A stretch of DNA of 24,287 nt from contig JBBHKE010001898.1 of the NCBI GenBank assembly GCA_037447655.1, forward strand, positions 1-24,287. The letters are read 5' to 3'. Source of the DNA: Zygnema cylindricum (Eukaryota > Streptophyta > Zygnematophyceae > Zygnematales > Zygnemataceae). Below the pieces are notes generated by a model, which saw only the letters and a program-made list of their open reading frames with translations, did no database searches and had not been told where the DNA came from. The position numbers and the translations under genes are program-made. Position 1 is the stretch's first letter. Every line of letters begins with the position of its first letter. Shown piece after piece: positions 1-8,479 of the stretch.

Positions 1-52
1 CTCCCCTTAGATAACTTTACCTCCCTCCCCTTAGATAACTTTACCTCCCTCC
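1..52. repeat. 25-nt direct tandem repeat, two copies
   Basis: Two adjacent, essentially identical copies of a pyrimidine-rich unit containing CCCCTTAGATAACTTTACCT lie at the left edge. They fall inside the intron that precedes the first visible phosphatase exon. The array may continue outside the window. Confidence 0.8.
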
Positions 53-61
53 TTACCAGAT

Positions 62-161
62 AGGCAATAGCATCAGTTTAATCGTTTTTAATTGGATCTA
101 CTTGGAAACATAGGCTATAGCAACCGTTTAATTGTTTTTACTTGGATCCACCTGGAAACAG
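62..161 (+). repeat. 50-nt tandem duplication of an intron 3' end
   Basis: Positions 62-110 and 112-161 are two degenerate copies of one unit (AGGCAATAGCATCAGTTTAA in the first, AGGCTATAGCAACCGTTTAA in the second). The second copy ends in GGAAACAG, the splice acceptor I use for the exon at 162. The first ends in GGAAACAT, so its acceptor AG is absent or lost. The acceptor region of this intron has therefore been duplicated in tandem. Confidence 0.75.
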
Positions 162-3021
162 AGGGCTGGAGATGTGGACCGACTCCGTACGGAAGCAAAA
201 GTTGAGACTGTCCTTTGTCTTCAACAAGATCCTGATCTTGCGTATCCTTCTTCAAACTTGTAACATTGTTTTTCCTCTTACAATTACTCGATTATAATAC
301 AACTCGCTTTTAAGACTTGTAACATTGTTTTCGCTTGTTACAAAATTACTCGATTACAATGACAATTTGCCTTATAAGACACTCGGTCCTTCAAATTATT
401 TTCTTTATCCTTTTCAAACTTGCAACATTGTTTTCGTTGTTACAATTACTCAATAACAATACAATTTGCTTGTAAGACACTGGGTCCTTCAAATTATTCT
501 CTTTATCCTTCTCAAACTCGCCACTCTTTGTTTCTACTGGTATAATTACTCAAGGATTATACGCGGTCCTTATGATCTATTCTCTAACTCGCAACATGAT
601 TTTTGCTGTATCAATTGCTCAAGTTTTTGCTTACAAGGGTTTGTTTTGCTTATAAGACACTCAGTCCTTAAAATGTTTTCTTTATCCTTGCCAAACTTGC
701 CACTCTTTGTTCTCACTCTAACTGAAGTTTTTGGTTATAAGACACTTGGTCCTTGTTATGTATTCTCTACCCTTTTCAAACTTGCAATACAATTGCTCAA
801 GTTTTTGCTTATAAAGTCACTCGGTCCTTAAAATATTTTTTTCTATCCTTGGCAAACTTGTAACTTTTTGTTTTCACTTATACAATTATTCACGTTTTCG
901 CTTAAAAGACACTCGGTCCTTCTGTTGTATTCTCTATCTTTTTCAAACTTGCAACATTGTCTCCACCATTACAATTACTCAAGTTTCTGCGTAGAAGACA
1001 CTCGTTTTGGAACGTATTCTCCATCTTCTTCAAACTTCAACATTGTTTCTACAATTACGCAAGTTTCTACTTATAAGAGAACTTTTTTTTCCATTCCAAC
1101 AACATTTTTTGTCGTAGTTTTTCACATTTCATACGAAAAAAAGGCCACTTATCTGTTGAATTCATTAAATGATAAACCCTTTTTTGTCGTTTTTATGGCA
1201 CTAAGGGCAGAAGGGCACCTTGAATATTGTAAGCCATGTTTTCTCTTTCCTCCTCAACTTTGAGTTAAGCTTTCGTATTCCTTTTTTTTTCCAACCTTTA
1301 GCTGGCCGCTACTGTTGTGATAGTAATTTTTTTGTAAATTTTTACCAATACAATTAAAGAAAGTATTATTTATTTTTACTTCTCCATCAAATGTTAAAGA
1401 GAGTATTGTCTGCGATAATGTAGGAATACAGAATTCATAAGCGTCGGACACTCAAAATATTACACATCCTACAATTTTTAGTGTGGGTTTTGTAAACAAT
1501 TTGAAAAGACTCAAGAAAATGTTTTTTTTGCCAATTTTGGTGGGTTAGAAATGAGAACATGAGAGGAAAATTTTTGCAAATTTCCTCAGTTGTCTCATCC
1601 ATTCTTGATAATATGGATACTTGTTGTTTTACAACTTTCTGTACACTGATTAATTATTGGAGCCTATTACTTAATCGACAAAAACTTGTCCTTCATAATA
1701 TTGAAAGGAAATGTTTTGGATCAGAACTTCCCCTACCGGGAATTGTATGACTTTTTGTACTCTGAATTATTATTAGAGACTCTTACTTAAGATACTAGAT
1801 GTCCTTATGATATTTACAAAAGAAAATGATATGAAATCATACATATCATAAGGACATCATATCATGTCATATCATAGCATATCATATCATATTTTTTCCT
1901 CATGAAATTATGATATTCTGTATCGGAAAAGTTTCTACTTGTGGATCGTATGACTTCTCGTACTCTGATTGGTTATCGGAGCTTATTACTTAAGCTACAA
2001 AACAGTTTTCTTAATAAAATTGAGACTAAGATATTTTGGATTGAAACTTTCTCGTATAGTGGATCATTTATGTGTCCTTAACAAAACTGGAAGTATATTT
2101 TTTTGATTTAAACTTCTTCCCATTGTGGATGGTATGACTACTATGCATGATTATTAGAGCGTACTACTTAAGCTTAAGCTTTTAAAATGTGTCCTTAATA
2201 AAACGAATAAAGATATTTTGGATTGGAACTTCCTCCTATTGTCGATCGTATTAAGGAACGAGGAGATTTAAAGCACATTCGACATGAGATCAGGTCCAAA
2301 ATCCCCCTTTTATCCCCGTTTTGTGGTTTATTTAGTTTACTTGATGTCCAATGCCTTTATGAATACTTCTTAAAGCATGTTTTTAGGAGAAAGTTTAAAT
2401 TTAACTTTCAAATCACAATCCAACGGCTTCAAGATTCTCATTGCAAGAAAGATCTTGGAATTGCCATTTTTTTGCCTTTCAAATCTGTTAATCATTCTCT
2501 CATATGCTTGTCCACATCAAACATTATCCCATATCCCACTCCTTGTTTACTCCCAAATTCTTTTCTTCAAGAGTCGCATGTTTATCTCCTTCGGGTTTAA
2601 AAGGATCTTAACTGATTGACATGTTTTAAAGAGATCTTGACTGACGTGTTTATCTTGTATTTCCCTTTATCTCATATTTCCCTTTGTTTTTAAAATTACA
2701 GAGATTTTGACCCATTCAGTTTAAGAGTGGAGTTACCTCAGGCGGTCGCAAAGCTCCACTCTTCTATGAGAAAGGGAGGAGTGGGATATGTCCACTGTAC
2801 CGCTGGACTCGGACGAGCTCCGGCTGTTGCTGTAAATACTCAAATCTTTAATATTGAACTAAAACTTAATCTCAAACACCTTCTTATACTAGTTTTAAAA
2901 GAAAAAAAGTTAAAAAAGAGGAGTGGGATATGTTCACTGTACCGTAGGACTCGGAGCTCCAGCCGTGGTGTAAATAACAAAATCTTTAAAATTGAACTAA
3001 ATCTTAATCTCTAGCTATTAA

Positions 3022-3108
<87 letters not shown>

Positions 3109-6100
3109 CACTCTGTTTTGTCAAAACAGAAATCATGTTTATTAGGATCCAAGACTTGCAATCTTGGTTCGCACGTGTGGGAACTTCGAACATCTGTACG
3201 ATTTAAAACTTTTCACATCCTCGTTTTGGTGGGAATGGGTGGTGTTTTGATATATGGCAGTTGGCATATATGTGGTGGCTTCGAGGATTTCAATTGGATG
3301 AAGCCAATGTCTTGCTTCAGGTGAAATATAAATACTGTTGCAAATTTCCTTTATCTCTTCCCTCTGTTGAGTCTCTTAAGTAAAATGCGTTGAAAACCTT
3401 TAATGCGTGGAAAATGTTTAAATGCAATTTCTTTGAATTCTTGCTTCTCTCTTTTGGCTTTTTCTAAAGTGGGTATGTCGGCGAGAAAGAGCGATACATG
3501 TATATATAAATATAAATCTGGCGTTAAATTCCAGCAGAGACGAGTAAAGAACTGTCAGTCTACAGACAAGGAGCCTGCCATTCAGTTGCATATATTTTAT
3601 GTACATATATTATGTACATAAAATATATGCAACTGAATGGCAGGCTCCTTGTCTGTAGACTGACAGTTCTTTACTCCTCTCTGTTGGAATTTTTCGCCAG
3701 ATTTTTTTCCCTTGTCTTGTTCTGTTCCTCAACCCCTCTCCCTGCAAAGACAATTCTGTTTCAGCTTTTTGGAAATGCTTTTCAAACCTTCAGTGTTAAT
3801 CTGATGAGTCAAACTGGGGAAATAATTTAAAGAATAATTTTGGGCTGGGATGGAAACCAGAAAGTGAGGCGCTGTAGTCCCAAACTTTTGGCGATTCGAG
3901 CTGCCACTGTTGACATTGTGAGTTTTAAAATCATATCTCTCTTTACTTCTTTGATATGATGAAATAGTGAGTTTGGAAATCGTGTTTATATAACGCACTT
4001 TTTTTACTTGTTTGACATGAGAAAGTGTGTCTTACTTTATACTACATTATTTCTTTTTAGTTAAAATACAAAGCACTTGTTTTACTTGTTTGACACGAAA
4101 AATTATACAACATTATTTCTACACTTGGGAATGATTTTTTTTTCTTCAGCACATCATTGTTCTGCACTAATCAACTGTCGTATAATGGGAATTATTCACA
4201 AACCTAAAAATTCTGGTCACAAACATTTTGATCGTTTTTTGGGTTTTCGTAAACCTTCCTCTTCTAAGTATTTATGTTTTACAGCTCTACTGCTTTATAC
4301 ACACTGGAAAACTGAAGGCTCCGGGCTGTTTTCTAAAGTAATTTCCTGTGTAATGTTAAAAAACTTTTTTTTTATTCTGAAGGACCTGATTTAACCGAAT
4401 CTATGTGGTTTTGACAGTTAATGGTTAAAAACTGTTTTGTGGTTCTGAAGGAACTGATTTATCTGAATCTATGCTGTGTTAACAGTTATGGTTAAAAAAA
4501 TGTTTTGTGATTCTAACGGAATTTTCTGATGTATGTTGTGTTGGCGGTTATGGTTGAAAAACTGTTTTGTGATTCTAACAGAATTGCTTGATTTACTGAA
4601 TATATGTTGTGTTGACAGTTGTCAGGAGGTGCTACAGAGCCAGTAGAGCTGAGCTGGCGAAACCGAGGGACTCCAAAAAAAGTGGAGATAGCCGGTTTAG
4701 ATGTGGGATGGCACAATGTAAGGAGTTTCCATCAATTTTAAAGTCGCCTTAAGTACACTGCCCATCGTTGTTAGTGTTAATAACATTAATTCGGTCGTAA
4801 TTTTTTTCGGTTGTAACTTTAAACAGTCGGTAAGTTTTTTGGGCCGAAGTAGTGGACTACAATTTGCCGCGTCTTCCTACTCTAAATTAGTATAATACTT
4901 TCTAATTCCGCATTTACACTAGTAATTCTTTACACTTATAGCGATGGGCAGTATAGCTACAATCTTAGTGTGAAATGGGTTTTGTTTCCTTTAGTATTAG
5001 GAAGATTTTTGAGGGAACCTAATGAGAAGGAATTTTGTCTTTTCTGAGTGGCAATCAGAAACTTCCCTTAGAATTTGTCGCGAAAGAGGGACGATGGGTG
5101 GTCAACCGACAACTTCCGGTAAGCTTCGAAAAAACCTTCATTTAACCCGGAAAACCTGGTCCTTTGGTCCAAAAAAACTCAAAAATAAATCAATATACTC
5201 AAGAAAAGCCGTTCAGAAACTCAAGAATCTGTTACAAAACCTTTTAGAAAAATGCAGGAAGCTTTATGGTAGCTCACTCAGTTAACCGCAGTACAGATAT
5301 TTAATTGATATGAGCCAAAAAGGTTGTTATTTTTTGTTGGTGTGACTTCATTAAGTAACAAAAAAAATCATTGGAGATGAAAGTTTTATGTTTTTTCCAT
5401 GTTGTGACTTACATTCTTGTTTTGGGATTTAATGATATGATTAGATTGGGACATATTACTATAAGTATATTATTGACGACAATTGGACGACAAATCCGGA
5501 CGCAGTGGAAACTCCACCGGACAGTTCAAATAATGTCAATAATGTTTTGGATGTAAGTATCTTTTTCTTTAAAAAAAATTAACAAGGAAAGAAAATAGGG
5601 GAAGAAAGCAAAAACAAAGTGGGTAGTAGGAAGTGGGAAGTGGGAAGTGAATGTCAATAATGTTCTGGATGTAAGTAGTCTTGTTAGCAAAGAAAAGATA
5701 ACGAAGGAAACTCAAAGTGGGAAGGGGAAGGGAGAAGTGGGAAGTTGGAGAAGTGGGAAAGTGGTATTTGGAGAAAATGATGAGGAGAGACTAAATCCCC
5801 TTAAGGAAGATGGTTCTGTTTTTTAATGATACAGCAGCAAGCAAAGAGTAAACAAAGAAAAGTAAACAAAATAAAGTACTTTAATGTTGACTTTCATTAA
5901 AACAAGCTCTTATTGTGACAGGTTTTGGGAAAGCTATCAATACTTTTTTCGTGGGAAAGAGAGGTTTACATGTAGTAACTCACATTTTTAATCATACAAC
6001 AAATAAAAAGTAAACAGATAAAAAGTAAACAAAGAAAAGTAAACATATGAGGTACTTAAATATAAAGTAGTTTGATGTTGACTTTCATTAAAACAAGCTC

Positions 6101-6396
6101 TTACTGTGACGGGTTGTTGGAGGAACTCTCAATACTCATGCTTGGGAAACAAGAGATTTACCTGAACTTACAATATTAACCATACAACAAATAAAAAGTA
6201 GACAAAGAAAATAACGTAGTTTAATGTTGAGTTTCATTAAAACATTCTCTTATTATGACAGGTTGTTGGAGGAACTCTCAATACTCCTGCTTGGGAAACG
6301 AGGAAACGTCTCATGAAGGAAGACGCTCCTTTGACCGATGAAGACCGAAAGATTATTGTCGAAAAACTCAATGCTATGGCGGATGCCTACGACTGA
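162..6396 (+). CDS. SEX4-like: SEX4-type phosphoglucan phosphatase (3' part, 9 exons)
   Basis: Plastid starch-turnover enzyme that removes phosphate from glucan chains (function from family knowledge). My splicing: 162-241, 2213-2293, 2702-2831, 3261-3320, 3861-3917, 4619-4717, 5059-5118, 5445-5552, 6262-6396. All introns are GT-AG, phases agree, and the exons sum to 810 nt (269 residues plus TGA). Visible residues 1-136 are the dual-specificity phosphatase part: [20 protein letters not shown], then IRDFDPFSL with the presumed general acid Asp55, then [13 protein letters not shown] with Cys86 and Arg92 of the Cx5R loop, then [14 protein letters not shown]. Residues 140-228 form a CBM48-like domain: [43 protein letters not shown]. 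The C-terminal tail [14 protein letters not shown] resembles the SEX4 tail that packs on the phosphatase domain. The 5' exons with any transit peptide are outside the window. The first acceptor could be 162 or 164. The order phosphatase-then-CBM separates it from laforin, which has the CBM first. Confidence 0.93.
242..1085 (+). repeat. Degenerate ~95-nt tandem array in phosphatase intron 1
   Basis: Eight or nine diverged copies of a unit with the recurring pieces TTCAAACTTGCAACATTG, ACAATTACTCAAG and TTATAAGACACTCGGTCCTT fill the 5' part of intron 1. The array starts directly at the splice donor: GTATCCTTCTTCAAACTTG at 242 recurs as TTATCCTTTTCAAACTTG further in. Individual copies carry indels, and it encodes nothing. 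From 1086 to about 1630 the intron holds no structure I recognise. Confidence 0.8.
1634..2260 (+). repeat. Decayed tandem copies of the intron-1 acceptor plus exon-2 start
   Basis: The start of the real exon 2 (2213: tattttggattggaac) recurs in diverged form at about 1712, 1911, 2031 and 2091. Each copy is followed by related spacer (GTACTCTGATT, then TTACTTAAG, then TGTCCTTAATAAAA). The copy at 2031 follows an AG and reads [12 protein letters not shown], next to the real [12 protein letters not shown]. The copy at 1712 reads [12 protein letters not shown] and then stops. Only the last copy continues into a full exon with a donor. Spacing is irregular (about 60-200 nt). These look like relics of tandem duplication across an intron-exon junction. 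Confidence 0.7.
1799..1857. repeat. 15-bp perfect inverted repeat followed by an ATCAT-rich tract
   Basis: ATGTCCTTATGATAT at 1799-1813 is repeated in inverse orientation as ATATCATAAGGACAT at 1843-1857, leaving a 29-nt loop. It is followed to about 1890 by imperfect repeats of TCATA/ATCAT. It lies in intron 1, in the spacer of the exon-2 copy array. Confidence 0.75.
2702..2831 (+). CDS. SEX4-like: Catalytic exon of the phosphatase
   Basis: Visible exon 3 carries both catalytic elements: [12 protein letters not shown] (general-acid loop) and [19 protein letters not shown] (P-loop with Cys and Arg). The acceptor is TTACAG, and the first base completes the Arg codon split with exon 2. The donor is GTTGCT|GTAAAT in phase 0, joining [15 protein letters not shown] of the next exon. 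The join gives APAVALAYMWW, which matches the SEX4 family. Confidence 0.93.
2919..3013 (+). pseudogene. Decayed tandem copy of the catalytic exon's end and donor
   Basis: This segment repeats 2777-2872 at an offset of about 142 nt: the exon tail encoding the phosphatase signature, then the first ~40 nt of the intron (CTTTAAAATTGAACTAAATC). The copy reads [14 protein letters not shown] and then TAA. A 3-nt deletion removes the catalytic Arg codon, and the following bases have lost 3 more nt before the donor. The GT donor is still recognisable (GGTGTAAATAAC). No acceptor is obvious in front, so it is probably never spliced as an exon. Confidence 0.8.
3029..3101. repeat. (TG)n(TA)n compound microsatellite
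   Basis: An uninterrupted TG run of about 23 units is followed by about 13 TA units, inside phosphatase intron 3. Open frames across it on both strands are artefacts of the repeat. Confidence 0.97.
3514..3704. repeat. Near-perfect foldback with 93-bp arms and 5-nt loop
   Basis: The arms are 3514-3606 and 3612-3704, separated by ATATT. The inner ~65 bp (for example GAGTAAAGAACTGTCAGTCT with its inverse) are perfectly complementary. Mismatches are confined to the outer third (GGCGTTAAATTCCAGCAGAG against GGCGAAAAATTCCAACAGAG). It sits in phosphatase intron 4, so the pre-mRNA would form a long hairpin. It could be a foldback MITE or a small-RNA precursor. I see no convincing target-site duplication. 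The high arm identity implies recent origin or constraint. Confidence 0.93.
3912..4090 (+). repeat. ~50-nt tandem copies at the exon-5 donor
   Basis: The true donor context TGACATT|GTGAGTTTTAAAATC (intron from 3918) recurs 49 nt on as GAAATAGTGAGTTTGGAAATC (GT at 3967). A more diverged third copy begins near 4020. Shared spacer includes TTTACTT(G/C)TTTGA(C/T)A(T/C). The second copy keeps an intact GTGAGT. Confidence 0.6.
4381..4620 (+). repeat. Four tandem splice-acceptor units before exon 6
   Basis: Four ~62-71-nt units end in TTTTGACAG (4417), GTTAACAG (4485), GTTGGCGG (4547) and GTTGACAG (4618). The last is the acceptor used to join [11 protein letters not shown]. Each unit carries GTTAAAAACTGTTTTGTG or a relative and TGATTTA..GAAT. 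Units one and two keep AG and could act as upstream acceptors, while unit three has lost it. Confidence 0.85.
4756..4953. mobile_element. 198-bp TA-target MITE in phosphatase intron 6
   Basis: The terminal inverted repeats are CACTGCCCATCGTTGTTAGT on the left and, read inward from the right, TACTGCCCATCGCTATAAGT. TA dinucleotides at 4754-4755 and 4954-4955 fit a Tc1/mariner-type target duplication. There is no coding capacity. It begins 38 nt after the exon-6 donor. Its termini are related to those of the element at 19925-20463. Confidence 0.85.
5649..5677 (+). repeat. Second copy of the exon-8 end and its donor
   Basis: ATGTCAATAATGTTCTGGAT|GTAAGTA (intron side from 5671) repeats the true exon-8 end ATGTCAATAATGTTTTGGAT|GTAAGTA (intron from 5553) with one substitution, 118 nt downstream. 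It is an intact cryptic donor. The sequence between and after is rich in GGGAAGTGGGAAGT repeats (about 5615-5765). Confidence 0.88.
5884..5975 (+). pseudogene. Upstream decayed copy of the last-exon start with intact acceptor
   Basis: TTGACTTTCATTAAAACAAG, then TTATTGTGACAG and then GTTTTGGGAAAG, copies the acceptor region and the first ~50 nt of the real last exon at 6262. The acceptor AG (5920-5921) is intact and the phase matches. From 5922 it would encode 17 residues ([17 protein letters not shown]) and then TAG at 5973-5975, replacing the true 44-residue tail. It could be an alternative terminal exon or a silent relic. Confidence 0.7.
6073..6183 (+). pseudogene. Second copy of the last-exon start, acceptor lost
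   Basis: The copy is closer to the real exon than the one at 5884 ([14 protein letters not shown] against [14 protein letters not shown]), but the acceptor AG has become GG (GTGACGG at 6111-6112). It diverges after about 45 nt and enters intron-like sequence. The preceding spacer (ACAAATAAAAAGTA(A/G)AC) is also shared with the third, functional copy. Confidence 0.8.
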
Positions 6397-8110
6397 CTCT
6401 AAAAGTATGGCGGTTCACGAGATTTACGAGATTAAAAAGATTTACAAGATTAAAAAGATTTACTAGATTAAAAAGTCTAGTAGATTTTGATTTGTTAAGC
6501 GGGTTTTTGCAGTTAATCTGTTTATCTGCCATTGCAGTAAATATGTTTTGTTCCTAACTGGCTTTTGGCTCCATGAAATCATTTTTTTATTAAATGTAAA
6601 GGAGCTGTTTATAGTGTAAATCCAAAGTGATTTTTTGTTAAGTCAACATAATTTTCTTTAAAATCTTGGCACCTATGAGGTTTTATTGGTGAAGCATTCT
6701 TGAAGAGAACTCTGAGTGAGATATTTCTGAATCCGAGTGAGAAAGAGAGCACCTATTAACTTATATAATAGTAGGGTTTTCATGCAAGCACTACTACTGG
6801 TCAGTTGATCAAAGTGATTATATAGAAAATGTGTGAAGTAGAAAGTTTTTATGTACGATTACCCCAATCACTAAAGAGAATTGCCAGTAACCGTGAAGGT
6901 ATAAGTACCTAAAACTTGTAAATCTGTGGCTTAAGTGGATATATGTTGGCTTTGTCAGTAAAAAAAATTGAAAGCAGGATAATTAAAAAGCACGATGGTG
7001 AACCATCTGAGTCCGGGGGTATAGAAGGGGCGGCATGGCCAAAACTGAAAAACTACTATAAGAAACAAAGAGAGCGACGGGAACACAAAAAAAAAGGAAT
7101 GGGAATGACTGGTTTATACATTTGCTTTTGTCAGAACGGGACTTGCACTTTACAAATGTAAAGTACCAATTGTTTAAAAGGCATTCAACCGTAAGAGCAT
7201 GTGAATAGGGAGGGCATTTTTTTTAAAAGGAAGTTGAACTACGTGGAATTTGGGAAGGATGTGTCCATCTTTCCTTCAAACTTGTGTAGTGAAAATCTTA
7301 GTGATAAAGTTCCACTAATGTTAGTTGACGCGATGAGCAAACTACACACTGGAATGCCGAGCATATTACACCTAATATGTGGAGTTCAACAAGTACACTT
7401 TAAATTCTATATCTGGAACCCTCGCGCGATACTGAAATGTACATATCAATATTCTATATGCCAACATTCCCGAAAGTGTTGGAAATATTTGCATTTTACA
7501 TATTACAAAATATGCATTTTCAGAAATTGCAAGTTATACATTTTCTTATAAGGAATTTTACAATGGCACCTTTTTGTATGATCTTTTGTATTTTTGTAAG
7601 ATACTGCACCGTACTTCAAATGGTTTTTCCATTTTACCTTCCAATATACACACTTTCCAATTGATTTTCAAAAGGCACCAGTTACATAAATGAAAACTTT
7701 CTCAACATAGTCTCTCCCATTCCCACACCAGAAAAGGTACCATGAAAAAAAAAGTGACAGAAAGAGAAGTGAAGGAAAAGGAAAACCATTAAACTGATAA
7801 AAACCTTTTCAATTTTCTATAGCGTATTATACGGAGCATTCTCCCATGGTCGGGTGAGTTTCTATTTTTCCCACTACTACACTATAAAAAACTGTCAACT
7901 TTTACCCTCATAATTTTGCACAAAGAGGTGACTTGGAAGGAAACCTCAAACCTACCAAATCCTTAAAAAATATTCACAAGATAGTGGAAACCGTTTATCT
8001 CCTACCCGATAATTAGATTAACCCTAAATCTACATCTCATAACCGATAAGTAGATCAGCCTTAATCTCACAACCGGTAACTAGATAAAGTCGAATAAAGT
8101 CGAATAAAGT
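6397..8110. other. Convergent intergenic spacer
   Basis: This lies between the phosphatase stop and the ferroportin stop and should hold both 3' UTRs. Apart from short repeats I see no conserved coding sequence. The open frames here (for example 6943-7161, 7201-7551, 7437-7664) are low-complexity, lack family motifs and have no splice support. I could not assign poly(A) sites with confidence. Confidence 0.6.
6419..6476. repeat. ~18-nt tandem repeat just after the phosphatase stop
   Basis: Three copies of a unit close to AGATTTAC(G/A/T)AGATTAAAA begin about 22 nt after the TGA of the phosphatase gene, so they probably lie in its 3' UTR. Confidence 0.8.
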
Positions 8111-8117
8111 CTAATAA
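8000..8117. repeat. Two short tandem arrays reaching into the ferroportin stop codon
   Basis: About 2.5 diverged copies of a ~40-nt unit (CTCATAACCGATAAGTAGATC; CTCACAACCGGTAACTAGAT) are followed by three copies of an 11-nt unit (ATAAAGTCGAA) at 8083-8116. The last 11-nt unit contains the minus-strand stop TAG (8111-8113), so the gene end lies inside the array. Confidence 0.75.
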
Positions 8118-8479
8118 CTATCCATCAGTAGTGCCATGGGAGGGACAAGTGGCTGCAATCCCGGTTCAATACTCTCTAACCCGAGTCTAAAATGAGGTTC
8201 GTTAGGAAACAGCCGTTTTTGATCTGCGGTCGGTTTCAGTAACCAACGCCAGTAAATCGTAGCGGCTCCCATAACGGAGAGCATAGAAATGAAAGCCAAA
8301 CTGCCGAAATGGTTTACATCGTGAACCACGATTGCGACCGCCAACATAATTAACTCCGCAAGACTGGCGAGAGCAATTTCCGTAGTTCCGACCAAGTTCG
8401 CTTGAGAAGCCGGAATCGCCGTTTGAAAAATTTGGGCATCGACAACATCGTATGTCCATTGTCCCAGTCGAGAAAGCAC
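8111..8479 (-). CDS. FPN3-like: Ferroportin last exon
   Basis: This encodes residues 618-739. It starts [13 protein letters not shown] after acceptor TTTTTCCAG, covers the last membrane helices ([36 protein letters not shown]), and ends in a soluble tail ([15 protein letters not shown] to the stop). The tail after FPNEP is longer than I remember in land-plant relatives. Confidence 0.93.
   Translation of the reverse strand: MLSRLGQWTYDVVDAQIFQTAIPASQANLVGTTEIALASLAELIMLAVAIVVHDVNHFGSLAFISMLSVMGAATIYWRWLLKPTADQKRLFPNEPHFRLGLESIEPGLQPLVPPMALLMDSY

Noticed and set aside
242-1085. Possible CRISPR-like array
   Set aside because: Units are ~95 nt, degenerate throughout with no constant repeat and unique spacer, and lie in a eukaryotic intron.
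3011-3324. Frames through the TG/TA microsatellite
   Set aside because: Low-complexity translation; the true exon here is only 3261-3320 in another frame.
3403-3830. Open frames on both strands encoding the same 27-residue start
   Set aside because: An artefact of the 93-bp palindrome at 3514-3704, not a pair of genes.
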